Shown here: positions 1-6,455 of the stretch, in pieces
How positions within the stretch are numbered: the stretch's first letter is position 1
How the letters are laid out: each line of letters opens with the position of its first letter
From: DATDQA01 sp035292505
GTDB taxonomy: Bacteria; Bacteroidota; Bacteroidia; Chitinophagales; Saprospiraceae
Assembly: GCA_035292505.1 (NCBI GenBank)
Contig: DATDQA010000131.1
Location: 1-8,679, forward strand
Direction of reading: 5' to 3'
Length of the DNA: 8,679 bases
Position numbers and translations under genes: made by a program
Notes under the pieces: generated by a model
The model's database searches: none
What the model was told of the DNA's origin: nothing
The model's input: only the letters and a program-made list of their open reading frames with translations

Positions 1-259
1 GCCACGCATCGATCAGAACATTACCAAACTTGTCGGGCAGTGAATCGGCCAGCAAACCGGGCAAGCCATAAAAGGTTTTTCTGGCTAATTCGGGAAATGT
101 ATAAATGCGGTTGGACAGCGGTATGGTAATGGGTGAAATCTCAATACTGCTTTGCACAAACTCCGGGTCATATTGAAATGAAGCAATTTCATGCCCTTCT
201 TCCAGTGATACTGCACCAATGGTACTGCCCCATAACCTGACCTCGGCTACCTCGGTCAT
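1..259 (-). CDS. hipA: HipA-family toxin kinase, N-terminal part (runs off left edge)
   Basis: About 86 codons of the 5' end are visible, reading leftward from an ATG at 259-257. The translation starts MTEVAEVRLWGSTIGAVSLE, continues with an F-x-YDPEF segment, then TFPELARKTFYGLPGLLADS and LPDKFGN. These blocks are typical of the N-terminal (couple_hipA) domain of HipA toxins. The start codon overlaps the stop of the upstream hipB in an ATGA arrangement, the usual hipBA organisation implying translational coupling. HipA is a serine/threonine kinase fold protein; E. coli HipA phosphorylates glutamyl-tRNA synthetase and causes growth arrest until neutralised by HipB. The kinase core and catalytic residues lie outside the window, so activity cannot be judged. 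Because only the N-terminal domain is visible, a split HipS of a HipBST system is not formally excluded, though the sequence reads like an ordinary full-length HipA. Confidence 0.88.
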   Translation of the reverse strand, partial: MTEVAEVRLWGSTIGAVSLEEGHEIASFQYDPEFVQSSIEISPITIPLSNRIYTFPELARKTFYGLPGLLADSLPDKFGNVLIDAW

Positions 260-627
260 TTATCTTCCTTCCATGTCCAGGATTTTTTATTTGTTTTTTT
301 TCGCCTGGCTTTCGAAGCACGTACCCTCGTTTTTCTTTTCTGCTTCAGCAAATCCATAGGCTTGGGACTGGATTCAGGAATCAAGCGATCCAGATTTTCC
401 ATCAAGTCTAATACCCGGAAGATCCGGATGAGGGTCGACATCTGTGTTGAATTCCCCGATTCAAACCGTTCGACTGTACGTTTGGAAATACCCGCCTGAT
501 TGGCAAGTTCCGCCTGGGTCATCTGCAGCCAGATACGATGCCGTGTGAGCCGCGCTCCCAACTCGGACAGAATTGCATCATCCGTTAGTAATTTAGAAAT
601 ATTTATATTCGCCATATTTGTTGACAT
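256..627 (-). CDS. hipB: HipB-like XRE-family antitoxin/repressor with basic tail
   Basis: A small DNA-binding protein of about 123 residues if started at the ATG at 627-625. A Cro/C1-type helix-turn-helix occupies roughly residues 21-80 (LGARLTRHR, then QMTQAELANQAGISKRTVER). It is followed by a conserved LIRIFRVLDLMENLDRLIP helix seen in HipB-type antitoxins. The last 30 residues form a strongly basic tail rich in Lys/Arg (KQKRKTRVRASKARRKK), longer and more basic than I expect for HipB. In this family the protein represses its own operon and neutralises HipA. The stop codon overlaps the hipA start by 4 bp. The start is uncertain: the frame is open up to a TTG at 672, but that codon lies inside the predicted -35 box; ATGs at 627 and 615 are both downstream of the -10 and neither has a clear Shine-Dalgarno. 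The helix-turn-helix resembles that of the divergent gene at 711-1316. Confidence 0.87.
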   Translation of the reverse strand: MSTNMANINISKLLTDDAILSELGARLTRHRIWLQMTQAELANQAGISKRTVERFESGNSTQMSTLIRIFRVLDLMENLDRLIPESSPKPMDLLKQKRKTRVRASKARRKKTNKKSWTWKEDK

Positions 628-643
628 TTGTACGTATTTAGCT

Positions 644-672
644 AATATATCGTCATTCTTGACGAAATACAA
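644..672 (-). promoter_or_regulatory. Candidate sigma70 promoter of hipBA
   Basis: Reading leftward, TTGTAT (672-667) is followed after exactly 17 bp by TATATT (649-644). Transcription would begin near position 637, about 10 nt upstream of the ATG at 627 and 22 nt upstream of the ATG at 615. This is sequence matching only. Confidence 0.5.
651..664. promoter_or_regulatory. Candidate operator palindrome between divergent promoters
   Basis: CGTCA-ttct-TGACG is a perfect 5-bp inverted repeat with a 4-bp spacer. It lies wholly within the 17-bp spacer of the candidate hipB promoter, and its right half overlaps the -35 box of the candidate forward promoter. A repressor bound here could block both. 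HipB and the HTH protein encoded at 711-1316 are the obvious candidate ligands. Looser symmetry also exists between ATTTGTA (626-632) and AAATACAAAT (665-674). Confidence 0.45.
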
Positions 673-687
673 ATCCTAAAAGATATT
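659..687 (+). promoter_or_regulatory. Candidate sigma70 promoter of the GIY-YIG/XRE gene
   Basis: TTGACG (659-664) is followed after 17 bp by GATATT (682-687), about 24 bp before the ATG at 711. A second possible forward promoter lies upstream: TTGACA (621-626) with TAATAT (643-648) at 16 bp spacing. No clear Shine-Dalgarno precedes the ATG at 711, so translation may be weak or start with little leader. Confidence 0.45.
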
Positions 688-710
688 TCAGTGACAACCC
701 TATATAAAAC

Positions 711-1316
711 ATGTCCTTTGTATATATAGCTCCACTTTCTGACGGCACCGCGTTCAAGGTTGGTAAAGCAGTAGCTCCATCATCACGGCTATCGCAACTA
801 CTGCGGTACTACAAATTTGACACCTCCAGAATACTTATCGTGAATTGCAAGACAGTGGGAAATGCTTTCGAGCTAGAGTCGATTCTCCATAAGTCCTGCA
901 GCAAAAAACAAAAGTTAATGCCATACGATGGTGGAACCGAGTTCTTCACATTTGACGCCTATGAAAAGGCAATTACTATTGTTCAATCTGTTTGCAGTAT
1001 AAATGACTACCAAACCATCCCATTTGTTAGGCAGAAAAAAGAAAATCCTGCCGATGAAACAGGCCTCATTGTTGACGCCTTCTCTAACAAAATTCGTGCA
1101 AGGCGTCTTGAGCTAAATCTCACGCAAGCAGAATTGGCAAAACTTGCCGATCTTAGTAAACGTACAATCGAACATATAGAGAACCATGGCCGAACAACTT
1201 TTTACAATATGGTGTGCGTACTGAGGGTACTTGACCTGGAGTATCTTTTCTCGGAACTCGAGATCACTTCCCCTCTCCGAAAACGTGCAAGCAGATTCGA
1301 AAGCGAGGACGAATGA
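711..1316 (+). CDS. GIY-YIG/T5orf172-like domain fused to XRE helix-turn-helix
   Basis: A 201-residue two-domain protein. Residues 1-90 resemble the GIY-YIG-fold T5orf172/MUG113 group: a VYIA strand at the N-terminus in place of GIY, FKVGKA (15-20) in place of YIG, an arginine at 26 (PSSRLSQL), a helix with FELESILH (53-60, candidate catalytic Glu56), and GGTEFF (74-79). Residues 125-175 form a Cro/C1-type helix-turn-helix (NLTQAELAKLADLSKRTIEH) ending with a VLRVLDLEYLF helix that matches the HipB neighbour in layout (RVLDLMENLD). T5orf172-type domains occur in phage and mobile-element proteins, some with DNA-binding domains; whether this one cuts DNA is unknown. It is transcribed divergently from hipBA and may share its operator, so it could be a regulator with nuclease ability, an accessory antitoxin or a degraded homing-type nuclease. 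The GIY-YIG assignment is moderate; the HTH is clear. Confidence 0.8.
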   Translation: MSFVYIAPLSDGTAFKVGKAVAPSSRLSQLLRYYKFDTSRILIVNCKTVGNAFELESILHKSCSKKQKLMPYDGGTEFFTFDAYEKAITIVQSVCSINDYQTIPFVRQKKENPADETGLIVDAFSNKIRARRLELNLTQAELAKLADLSKRTIEHIENHGRTTFYNMVCVLRVLDLEYLFSELEITSPLRKRASRFESEDE

Positions 1317-1420
1317 ACTGTAATCAGAGTCTTTGAATATACTCTAAATACCATTGAGACACCGCTACCAACACCTGATCAATGTATATGTGTCCTAATT
1401 CCATAACGGAGCGATTTGGC

Positions 1421-1513
1421 TTTTTATGTCGCAAAAGTGATTTATGCGACATATAAATACTTTATTTGTCGCATATCATTGGTATTTGTCGTGAAAAAGG
1501 GTTTTAACGACGT
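1421..1513. repeat. Cluster of TGTCGCA motifs in alternating orientation
   Basis: Five related motifs lie within 93 bp: TGTCGCA at 1427-1433 (+), its reverse complement at 1445-1451 (-), TGTCGCA at 1467-1473 (+), a variant TGTCGTG at 1487-1493 (+), and a weaker inverted variant (ACGACG) at 1507-1512. Flanks are conserved too, giving roughly TTTAT(A/T)TGTCGCATA. The second and third copies form a near-palindrome with 15-bp arms (1443-1457 and 1461-1475, 14 of 15 matching) around a 3-bp centre. The first and second copies form 13-bp arms (1421-1433 and 1445-1457, 12 of 13 matching) around 11 bp. Such arrays can be recombinase attachment or arm sites, replication iterons, or multi-site operators. 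The sequence does not decide which. Confidence 0.75.
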
Positions 1514-1541
1514 AAAGCTAGCGATTTGTTACTTAAACCAA

Positions 1542-1611
1542 AATATACCCCTGATCTACAGTTTTCACTTTCCTGCCCATATTGGGTTAGATAACCCATT
1601 CTGGGTATATT
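1542..1611. promoter_or_regulatory. Palindromes and possible promoter of the phospholipase operon
   Basis: TGGGTTA-ga-TAACCCA (1583-1598) is a perfect 7-bp inverted repeat. AATATACCC (1542-1550) and GGGTATATT (1603-1611) are perfect 9-bp inverted copies flanking it. TATATT at 1606-1611 could serve as a -10 box with a poor -35 (TTGGGT, 1582-1587, 18-bp spacing), which would put the palindrome over the -35 region as an operator. The palindromes are directly visible; the promoter reading is weak. Confidence 0.4.
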
Positions 1612-1653
1612 CAAGCTGTCGGCTGGTACATACTTGCTCGTAGTGCATCCCAA

Positions 1654-1659
1654 AGGAGG
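1654..1659 (+). promoter_or_regulatory. Strong ribosome binding site for the phospholipase-like gene
   Basis: AGGAGG lies 8 bp before the ATG at 1668. It fixes the start codon and argues for efficient translation. Confidence 0.85.
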
Positions 1660-1667
1660 AATACAAA

Positions 1668-2627
1668 ATGCCAGGAGCATTTGCCCACATGATTGCTGCG
1701 GACATGGCGAAATCTGCCTTGGAGAAACAAGGCCTAATATTCCCCGCTAAAATTCTCAACCACTTTCCTGAATGGCTTCAGTCCGGCGCTGTCGGTCCTG
1801 ATTACCCATATTTGCACCACGCATTGACCAGTCACGATCCCTCTGATAATTGGGCCGACCGTATGCATTACGAACGGAGTGGTGATGTGGTTCGCGTGGG
1901 AATCCGGCATTTACATGAACGGTATGCTGCCGAGCATACCGATGATCTCTATCTCCGCGTCCTTGCCTGGCTCTTCGGTTACGCTTCACATGTCATGCTC
2001 GACGCAAGCATTCATCCCGTGGTTCGTTCCATTGTAGGGGAATATGCGGAAAACAAGATGGAACACCGGAGATGTGAAATGTACATGGACTCCTACATTT
2101 TCCGTGAGACATACGGAACTGACCTCGTCAATAGTCAATGGGCCAATTATCTTCGGCATCTCAACACTTCTAATGGAAAATTCGACGAGAATGTAGTTGC
2201 TCTCTGGGACACAATACTCCGAGAGGTCTACCCGCAGGAATATGCACGCAATCCACCCCAGATTACAGCCTGGCACGATGCATACGTGAGCAAACTGGAT
2301 AAGGCTGACATCAATGCACTGTTCTTCCGTCACGCAATGGCAGAAGCTGGCATATTCTATATAACCAGTGAGGATATACCTGAAGACGCTTTCGATATGT
2401 ATATCATGAACACCGCTCTACCACCCAACAATCGCTTCAATGCATCCACAATGCACTACTCAGAGGTGTTTAAGTTAGGAGTCAACAATGTTGCCCAAGC
2501 ATGGATTCTCATGGCGGCGGCCATTGAGGGCAAAGGTGATATTGATATCCCATTAATTGCAAACTGGAATCTGGACACAGGAACCATTGATCCGGAGGGG
2601 AAAGGCGATGCGACGCTCTGGGTATAA
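1668..2627 (+). CDS. Zinc-dependent phospholipase C-like protein
   Basis: A 319-residue protein of the zinc-dependent phospholipase C family (Zn_dep_PLPC type), which hydrolyses phospholipid head groups using a multi-zinc site. Typical blocks are present in order: MPGAFAH at the N-terminus (His7), GAVGPDYPYLHH (Asp45), NWADRMHYE (His67), LAWLFGYASHVMLDASIHP (His108, Asp112, His116) and HRRCEMYMDSYIF (His133, Glu137). The H-x3-D and H-x3-E spacings match metal ligands of classical Bacillus PLC. Unlike secreted PLCs there is no signal peptide and no processed N-terminal Trp to act as a ligand, so the protein is predicted to stay cytosolic unless exported another way. The start is set by a strong AGGAGG. 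The last 20 bp overlap the next gene, which encodes an exported protein, so the two form an operon. The physiological substrate is not evident. Confidence 0.85.
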   Translation: MPGAFAHMIAADMAKSALEKQGLIFPAKILNHFPEWLQSGAVGPDYPYLHHALTSHDPSDNWADRMHYERSGDVVRVGIRHLHERYAAEHTDDLYLRVLAWLFGYASHVMLDASIHPVVRSIVGEYAENKMEHRRCEMYMDSYIFRETYGTDLVNSQWANYLRHLNTSNGKFDENVVALWDTILREVYPQEYARNPPQITAWHDAYVSKLDKADINALFFRHAMAEAGIFYITSEDIPEDAFDMYIMNTALPPNNRFNASTMHYSEVFKLGVNNVAQAWILMAAAIEGKGDIDIPLIANWNLDTGTIDPEGKGDATLWV

Positions 2628-3054
2628 TCTGCATATCGTTTTATTGGCAGTATTTGTATTAACCACAAGCACAACGTGCGCCGCGCTTGATTCTAACAGT
2701 TGCCGCGAATATAGCGAAAAAGACATGGGGCAACTGGCTACCTTTGTTCGCGTCACCATGGATATCGTGAGTAGCACTTACATGGGTGAGCCCGCACCTG
2801 CTCTTGTAACCGAAGAGAATATCAAAGAACTTATCAAACAACGTGGAACACCATTTAAGGAACTGGAACTGCTTGATCAGTACGAATTGAACATGGTGAC
2901 ACACGAGGGGCAATGGGCAACAGTAGTCTGGGACTCTGCAAACAACCAAAAACTATTGCAGGACTTGCGATGCACAAAGTTGCTAGATGAACCGAGTTGG
3001 AGAACATGCGCTCATGGGCATGAACTCACGTTGGATTGGAGTACTTGTAACTGA
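2608..3054 (+). CDS. Small exported protein of unknown function
   Basis: A 148-residue protein I do not recognise. The start at 2608 is chosen because GGAGG (2594-2598) lies 9 bp upstream and because it produces a signal peptide: two arginines, then a hydrophobic core (IVLLAVFVLTTST, residues 10-22) and a small-residue region around TTCAA. A cysteine at 24 sits near the expected cleavage site, but the preceding residues are a poor lipobox, so ordinary signal-peptidase cleavage is more likely than lipoprotein processing. The mature part has four cysteines (one near its N-terminus, then LRC, RTC and STC towards the end), consistent with two disulfides in the periplasm. The gene overlaps the phospholipase-like gene by 20 bp and is probably translationally coupled, suggesting a shared function at the envelope. 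A longer frame from 2557 is less likely because it lacks these signals. Confidence 0.7.
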   Translation: MRRSGYNLHIVLLAVFVLTTSTTCAALDSNSCREYSEKDMGQLATFVRVTMDIVSSTYMGEPAPALVTEENIKELIKQRGTPFKELELLDQYELNMVTHEGQWATVVWDSANNQKLLQDLRCTKLLDEPSWRTCAHGHELTLDWSTCN

Positions 3055-3191
3055 AATTTTGGATATTTGGGCAAAAACCCGCTACTTCTTTGCCTCAATG
3101 CATGTCTCATTACGTCAGCCGATGGCCTCAACGTATTCAAGTATGCGTAACCTAACGGATTTATGTTCAAAGGTGGTGAGCTATGGTTTGA

Positions 3192-5246
3192 TCAATTTGC
3201 TGGCAAGCCAAGTTTGTCGAAGAAAGCTCTGTTACGCTCCTTAGCGCTATTTACTAAACGGTCAAATGAGATCACTTCAATGTAAGCCTTGAAATTATCG
3301 TTGTAGCCAAAATACCCAAGCCCATCACTAGTTCGTTTTAAGCTGTGAAGCTTGCATCTCTTTTCAACACTTGGCGTTATATCTGCAAGAATATAACAAA
3401 ATCCAGGAATATCCTCAGATTGCGGAATTGACCGTCCATTTGCTGTCATAACTTTTCCAGCACGTATCCGTTCAAGATATCCAAGCGCTTGTTCTATTGC
3501 ATCATGTTCTTCACCCACAGCCGCATCATTTCTCATTGGCCTCTTAATTTCAATGACTACGATAGATGCAAGGGGTAATTTATTTCCTTCTGAGACAAGA
3601 ACCGGTTTATCAAATACATTCAGTGCACAGATATCTGGTTCTTTAGATTCTTTATTCCCTGTTATAGGCATGGAGGATAATGACTTGTCAGATGCTAGAT
3701 AATCATGAAATGCCAATCTCTCATCTACAAGCCAAAGATTACAACTTTCGAACATAATTTCATTAGACTCCTTTCTTATTGGCATTATCAAATTATGAAT
3801 CATATCCTCACGAGTATATTTCCCGTCTACACCACGCTGAATAGCTGTTGTTAAAAGATCTAAAATTACCCGACGATGAGAAACATAATTCGCTAGATCA
3901 GATTTCTTAATGTCTTCAGCTTTATCTAGATATTCGCGAAGCCGTTTAGAATAGTCATCATAATCTTCACCCTCCTTTGGTGACATAATGTCATGTCCTT
4001 CTGCCAATAGTTGCCCTTCTATTTCAGCAAGATGTTTATGCAGCGCGAGTTCCAAATCCTTTTCAGACATATCTGGATCGATATTCAATTCTTCCTCAGG
4101 AATCCTATGCAGTATTGGACGATATCTTGGAGCCTTTTTTGAAACAAAATCTTCTATTCGCTCCCTTGCCCTTTTCTTGTTCTTTTCGAGATATTCGGCG
4201 AGATGTATTTTAACCCTATCAATTACTGCATTTTGTATATCGCTAATACCGATCTCTGTGTCATCAAAAAGGTCATCAACAGCTTCAATAATTTCAAACC
4301 CAGTACGTTCAGGCCTAACTTTCTCATCTAATATGCTTGAACTTACATAACACGAATAAACAAATTCGCCATCATCATCTGATAGTCGGCCATGAAGCCC
4401 TGGTATTTTTCTATCAATGTTCCATTTATCAACAAGGCGGTTGTCAGCACACCATGCAACTGTATGATTAGAAATCGATTCTGTACGAAGTTTTACATGT
4501 ATTAACTCAAATTCCTTACTTTTAACAAGAATAGATTCGGTAATTGCAGCTGTATGCATATGCTCTTCGAAAACATTATCAAGACATATCTTCTCATTTT
4601 CATCAACAATCGTAATTACTGGTACGCCACCCTCGCGGATAAAATACCATAGACAATGTTCGACGATGCTATTAGCAATAGCTTTCGGCATTTTTCGAGA
4701 ATGACTTCTATATTTTGCGTTAAAATTATCCAAGTGCACTGTCGTTGTATTTTGTTCTTTCCCATCAGTAACTTTAACGTTCTCATTTGTAACACCGGAA
4801 TTAGCATCGAAGATAAAACTTCGAAATTTTTGCTTTCCTTCGCTATTGTCAGTAAATGTACTTTCAATTTTTACTCGCTTGAAAGCCTTTAGCCATAAAA
4901 GTCTACCAATTCCTCTGCCGCCTTTTTCTATTTTATACTCTGAATCCAGTGTATTAAATGACTCCATATTATCGTCTGTAAAACCAATGCCATTATCGGT
5001 AATCTTAAAACCAACAATTTCTTCGTGAGTATCTGATCCATTTTTTCCTTCTGTATCTTTTAATCGTAATTCACCTTGTGGTATCCGTAATATTTCGATT
5101 GTTATTTTTCCATTTTTATTCAATATCCCTGCTTCTTCTATGGCATGAATTGAATTTATTGCAGCTTCAAACAGTGGCAATAAACCTTTCGTTAATAGCA
5201 ATGGGGTGTTTCGAAGTCGTCCTGATAAATTTGTTTGCATTGTCAC
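3192..5246 (-). CDS. MutL/MORC-like GHKL ATPase with C-terminal PD-(D/E)XK nuclease motif
   Basis: A 684-residue protein in the last position of the hsdMS operon. The N-terminus is a GHKL ATPase: motif N has FEAAINSIHA (Glu27, Asn31), motif G1 is DNGIGF (Asp84, 84-89), and a glycine-rich lid is GGRGIGRLLW (109-118). A charged, probably helical middle region spans about 345-455. The C-terminal part contains WLVDERLAFHDYLASDK (505-521) and then a nuclease-like signature: PD at 537-538, VVIEIKRP (Glu566, Lys568) and Q-x3-Y at 586-590. GHKL ATPases fused to restriction-endonuclease-type domains have been described beside modification genes and as relatives of eukaryotic MORC proteins. The start is GTG; AAGGAA overlapping the hsdS stop lies 8 bp upstream of it, and an ATG two codons later is the alternative. 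The gene is visibly more AT-rich than hsdM. I infer it is the effector of this system; function is unproven. Confidence 0.85.
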   Translation of the reverse strand: MTMQTNLSGRLRNTPLLLTKGLLPLFEAAINSIHAIEEAGILNKNGKITIEILRIPQGELRLKDTEGKNGSDTHEEIVGFKITDNGIGFTDDNMESFNTLDSEYKIEKGGRGIGRLLWLKAFKRVKIESTFTDNSEGKQKFRSFIFDANSGVTNENVKVTDGKEQNTTTVHLDNFNAKYRSHSRKMPKAIANSIVEHCLWYFIREGGVPVITIVDENEKICLDNVFEEHMHTAAITESILVKSKEFELIHVKLRTESISNHTVAWCADNRLVDKWNIDRKIPGLHGRLSDDDGEFVYSCYVSSSILDEKVRPERTGFEIIEAVDDLFDDTEIGISDIQNAVIDRVKIHLAEYLEKNKKRARERIEDFVSKKAPRYRPILHRIPEEELNIDPDMSEKDLELALHKHLAEIEGQLLAEGHDIMSPKEGEDYDDYSKRLREYLDKAEDIKKSDLANYVSHRRVILDLLTTAIQRGVDGKYTREDMIHNLIMPIRKESNEIMFESCNLWLVDERLAFHDYLASDKSLSSMPITGNKESKEPDICALNVFDKPVLVSEGNKLPLASIVVIEIKRPMRNDAAVGEEHDAIEQALGYLERIRAGKVMTANGRSIPQSEDIPGFCYILADITPSVEKRCKLHSLKRTSDGLGYFGYNDNFKAYIEVISFDRLVNSAKERNRAFFDKLGLPAN

Positions 5247-5258
5247 TTGGGGTGTTCC

Positions 5259-6455
5259 TTAATTGATATTGGGTGAAATTTCATTGACTCGTATCTTCGC
5301 GGTCATCAGTCCGTGAATGAGTGAGCGAAAAAGATCTTGGAGATTTGCTTTCTTTGTGTAAGCATGCGCAGCCTTCATTTCAATAAATTTAAGACTCTGA
5401 GCAATTTCATTCTGTTCATCAATTGTTGGAACAGGAACAAGCATTGTTTTAAGTGTTCCGGAATTGATATTGAATTTCCCGTCAGCAGTTCTTATTGATC
5501 GACCACTTAGAAATGAGGTTCCAACTTCAGTTCTTGTATACTCGTTTAGGAAGGAAGGATTGAGAATCTTGGGATATAGCCTGACCCTGATCAAATAGGA
5601 TGCATAGTAGCAATCATCTAGTTCATTGTTAAAGAGGGAGCACCGCCCAGCATTTTCTTTTACGCCGTTCGTCCTCACAAAGAGCAAATCCCCTGCGTGC
5701 AGAGTAAGCTTTCCTAGTTCACTCTTCTTCAGCTTTCCGAATTTGAGATCAGTTATGTCGACATGGCCGCCTATAATGTTGGGTATTCTTAATACAGGCT
5801 TCCCATCGGATTCATAACCACATTTGGTTGAGGTTCCGTATTGGAAAGACTCTGCCTTTTGCTCTAACGGAACCACCTTCCAGCTTTCAGGGATGGGGCC
5901 GATTTCGGTTTGTTTTTGAGGTTCGCCTCGCAGTCCTTCGGTGAAGAGTTTTTGCATGAGGGCTTTTTTAAGTTCAGTGGTGGTCTGGATGATCCTTTCC
6001 TGTTCTTCAATCGCCTGTTGCACTGTTGAAAGTATGTGTGCAATCTTCTTTTGCTCGGAGAGAGGAGGAAGCGGGAGACTCCGTTCCTTGAGCATTTTGA
6101 AGTGCCGGTTGTAACCACGGGTCGGAAGCTCAAGAGAAATCAGTGCAAAATAGTAGAACTTCGGATCATAAATTTCTTTCTTTGGTGCAAGTACCTTGGT
6201 TCCATCTGCTCCGAGAACGAAAGGAAAGTCGACATATTTGAAACAACGTGTGTGATCGCCGAAGATTATGAGCGGCAGTTCGAAGTCAATAAGCTTGTTT
6301 TCGTCGTCGCAGTACCCGGCAATAAAATCCTGTCCCTGATCAATAATCGGAAAACTACCAGTTTCAGAAATGCCTTTTGCAGGGATTTGATTTTTTCGTC
6401 CGACCTTACTCTTAACGAACGAATTTGAAACTGCACATGTTCCCCAATCAGTCAT
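5259..6455 (-). CDS. hsdS: Type I restriction-modification specificity subunit
   Basis: A 398-residue HsdS, the subunit that reads the bipartite DNA target and docks two HsdM copies. It shows two target recognition domains and two conserved helical regions. TRD1 covers about 1-125. The first conserved region starts at PLPPLSEQ (128-135) and continues as a coiled-coil helix (to ~172), ending in LFTEGLRGE, then the linker IGPIPESWKVVPL. TRD2 covers about 195-335. The second conserved region begins PVPTIDEQNEIAQSL (341-355). The length is normal for the family. The start codon overlaps the hsdM stop (ATGA), which supports both boundaries. The N-terminus before TRD1 is short, lacking the usual lead-in such as PESWxxxxL seen before TRD2. 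The target sequence cannot be inferred from the protein. The stop TAA is embedded in the ribosome binding site of the next gene. Confidence 0.93.
   Translation of the reverse strand: MTDWGTCAVSNSFVKSKVGRKNQIPAKGISETGSFPIIDQGQDFIAGYCDDENKLIDFELPLIIFGDHTRCFKYVDFPFVLGADGTKVLAPKKEIYDPKFYYFALISLELPTRGYNRHFKMLKERSLPLPPLSEQKKIAHILSTVQQAIEEQERIIQTTTELKKALMQKLFTEGLRGEPQKQTEIGPIPESWKVVPLEQKAESFQYGTSTKCGYESDGKPVLRIPNIIGGHVDITDLKFGKLKKSELGKLTLHAGDLLFVRTNGVKENAGRCSLFNNELDDCYYASYLIRVRLYPKILNPSFLNEYTRTEVGTSFLSGRSIRTADGKFNINSGTLKTMLVPVPTIDEQNEIAQSLKFIEMKAAHAYTKKANLQDLFRSLIHGLMTAKIRVNEISPNIN

Larger units (their letters stand above)
1317..1667. other. Non-coding region rich in inverted repeats
   Basis: There is no convincing gene in these 351 bp. 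The first ~100 bp are AT-rich and show no clear terminator for the upstream gene. Positions 1421-1513 hold a cluster of TGTCGCA motifs. Positions 1542-1611 hold a second palindrome group and a possible promoter for the downstream operon. A 75-codon open frame across 1416-1643 has no ribosome binding site and an unconvincing translation. Confidence 0.7.

Noticed and set aside
1416..1643. Open frame of 75 codons on the plus strand
   Set aside because: It runs straight through the TGTCGCA array and the palindromes, has no ribosome binding site and no recognisable protein features.
3066..3093. Terminator between the convergent operons (GGGcaaaaaCCC)
   Set aside because: The stem is only 3 bp and there is no T-run; not enough to call a terminator.
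2987..3244. Open frame of 85 codons on the plus strand
   Set aside because: It overlaps the end of the exported-protein gene and the end of the GHKL gene on the other strand, and has no ribosome binding site or family resemblance.
3192..5246. HsdR or another helicase-type restriction subunit
   Set aside because: No Walker A GxGKT/S or DEAD/DEAH-type helicase motifs are seen; the ATP-binding motifs are of the GHKL type.
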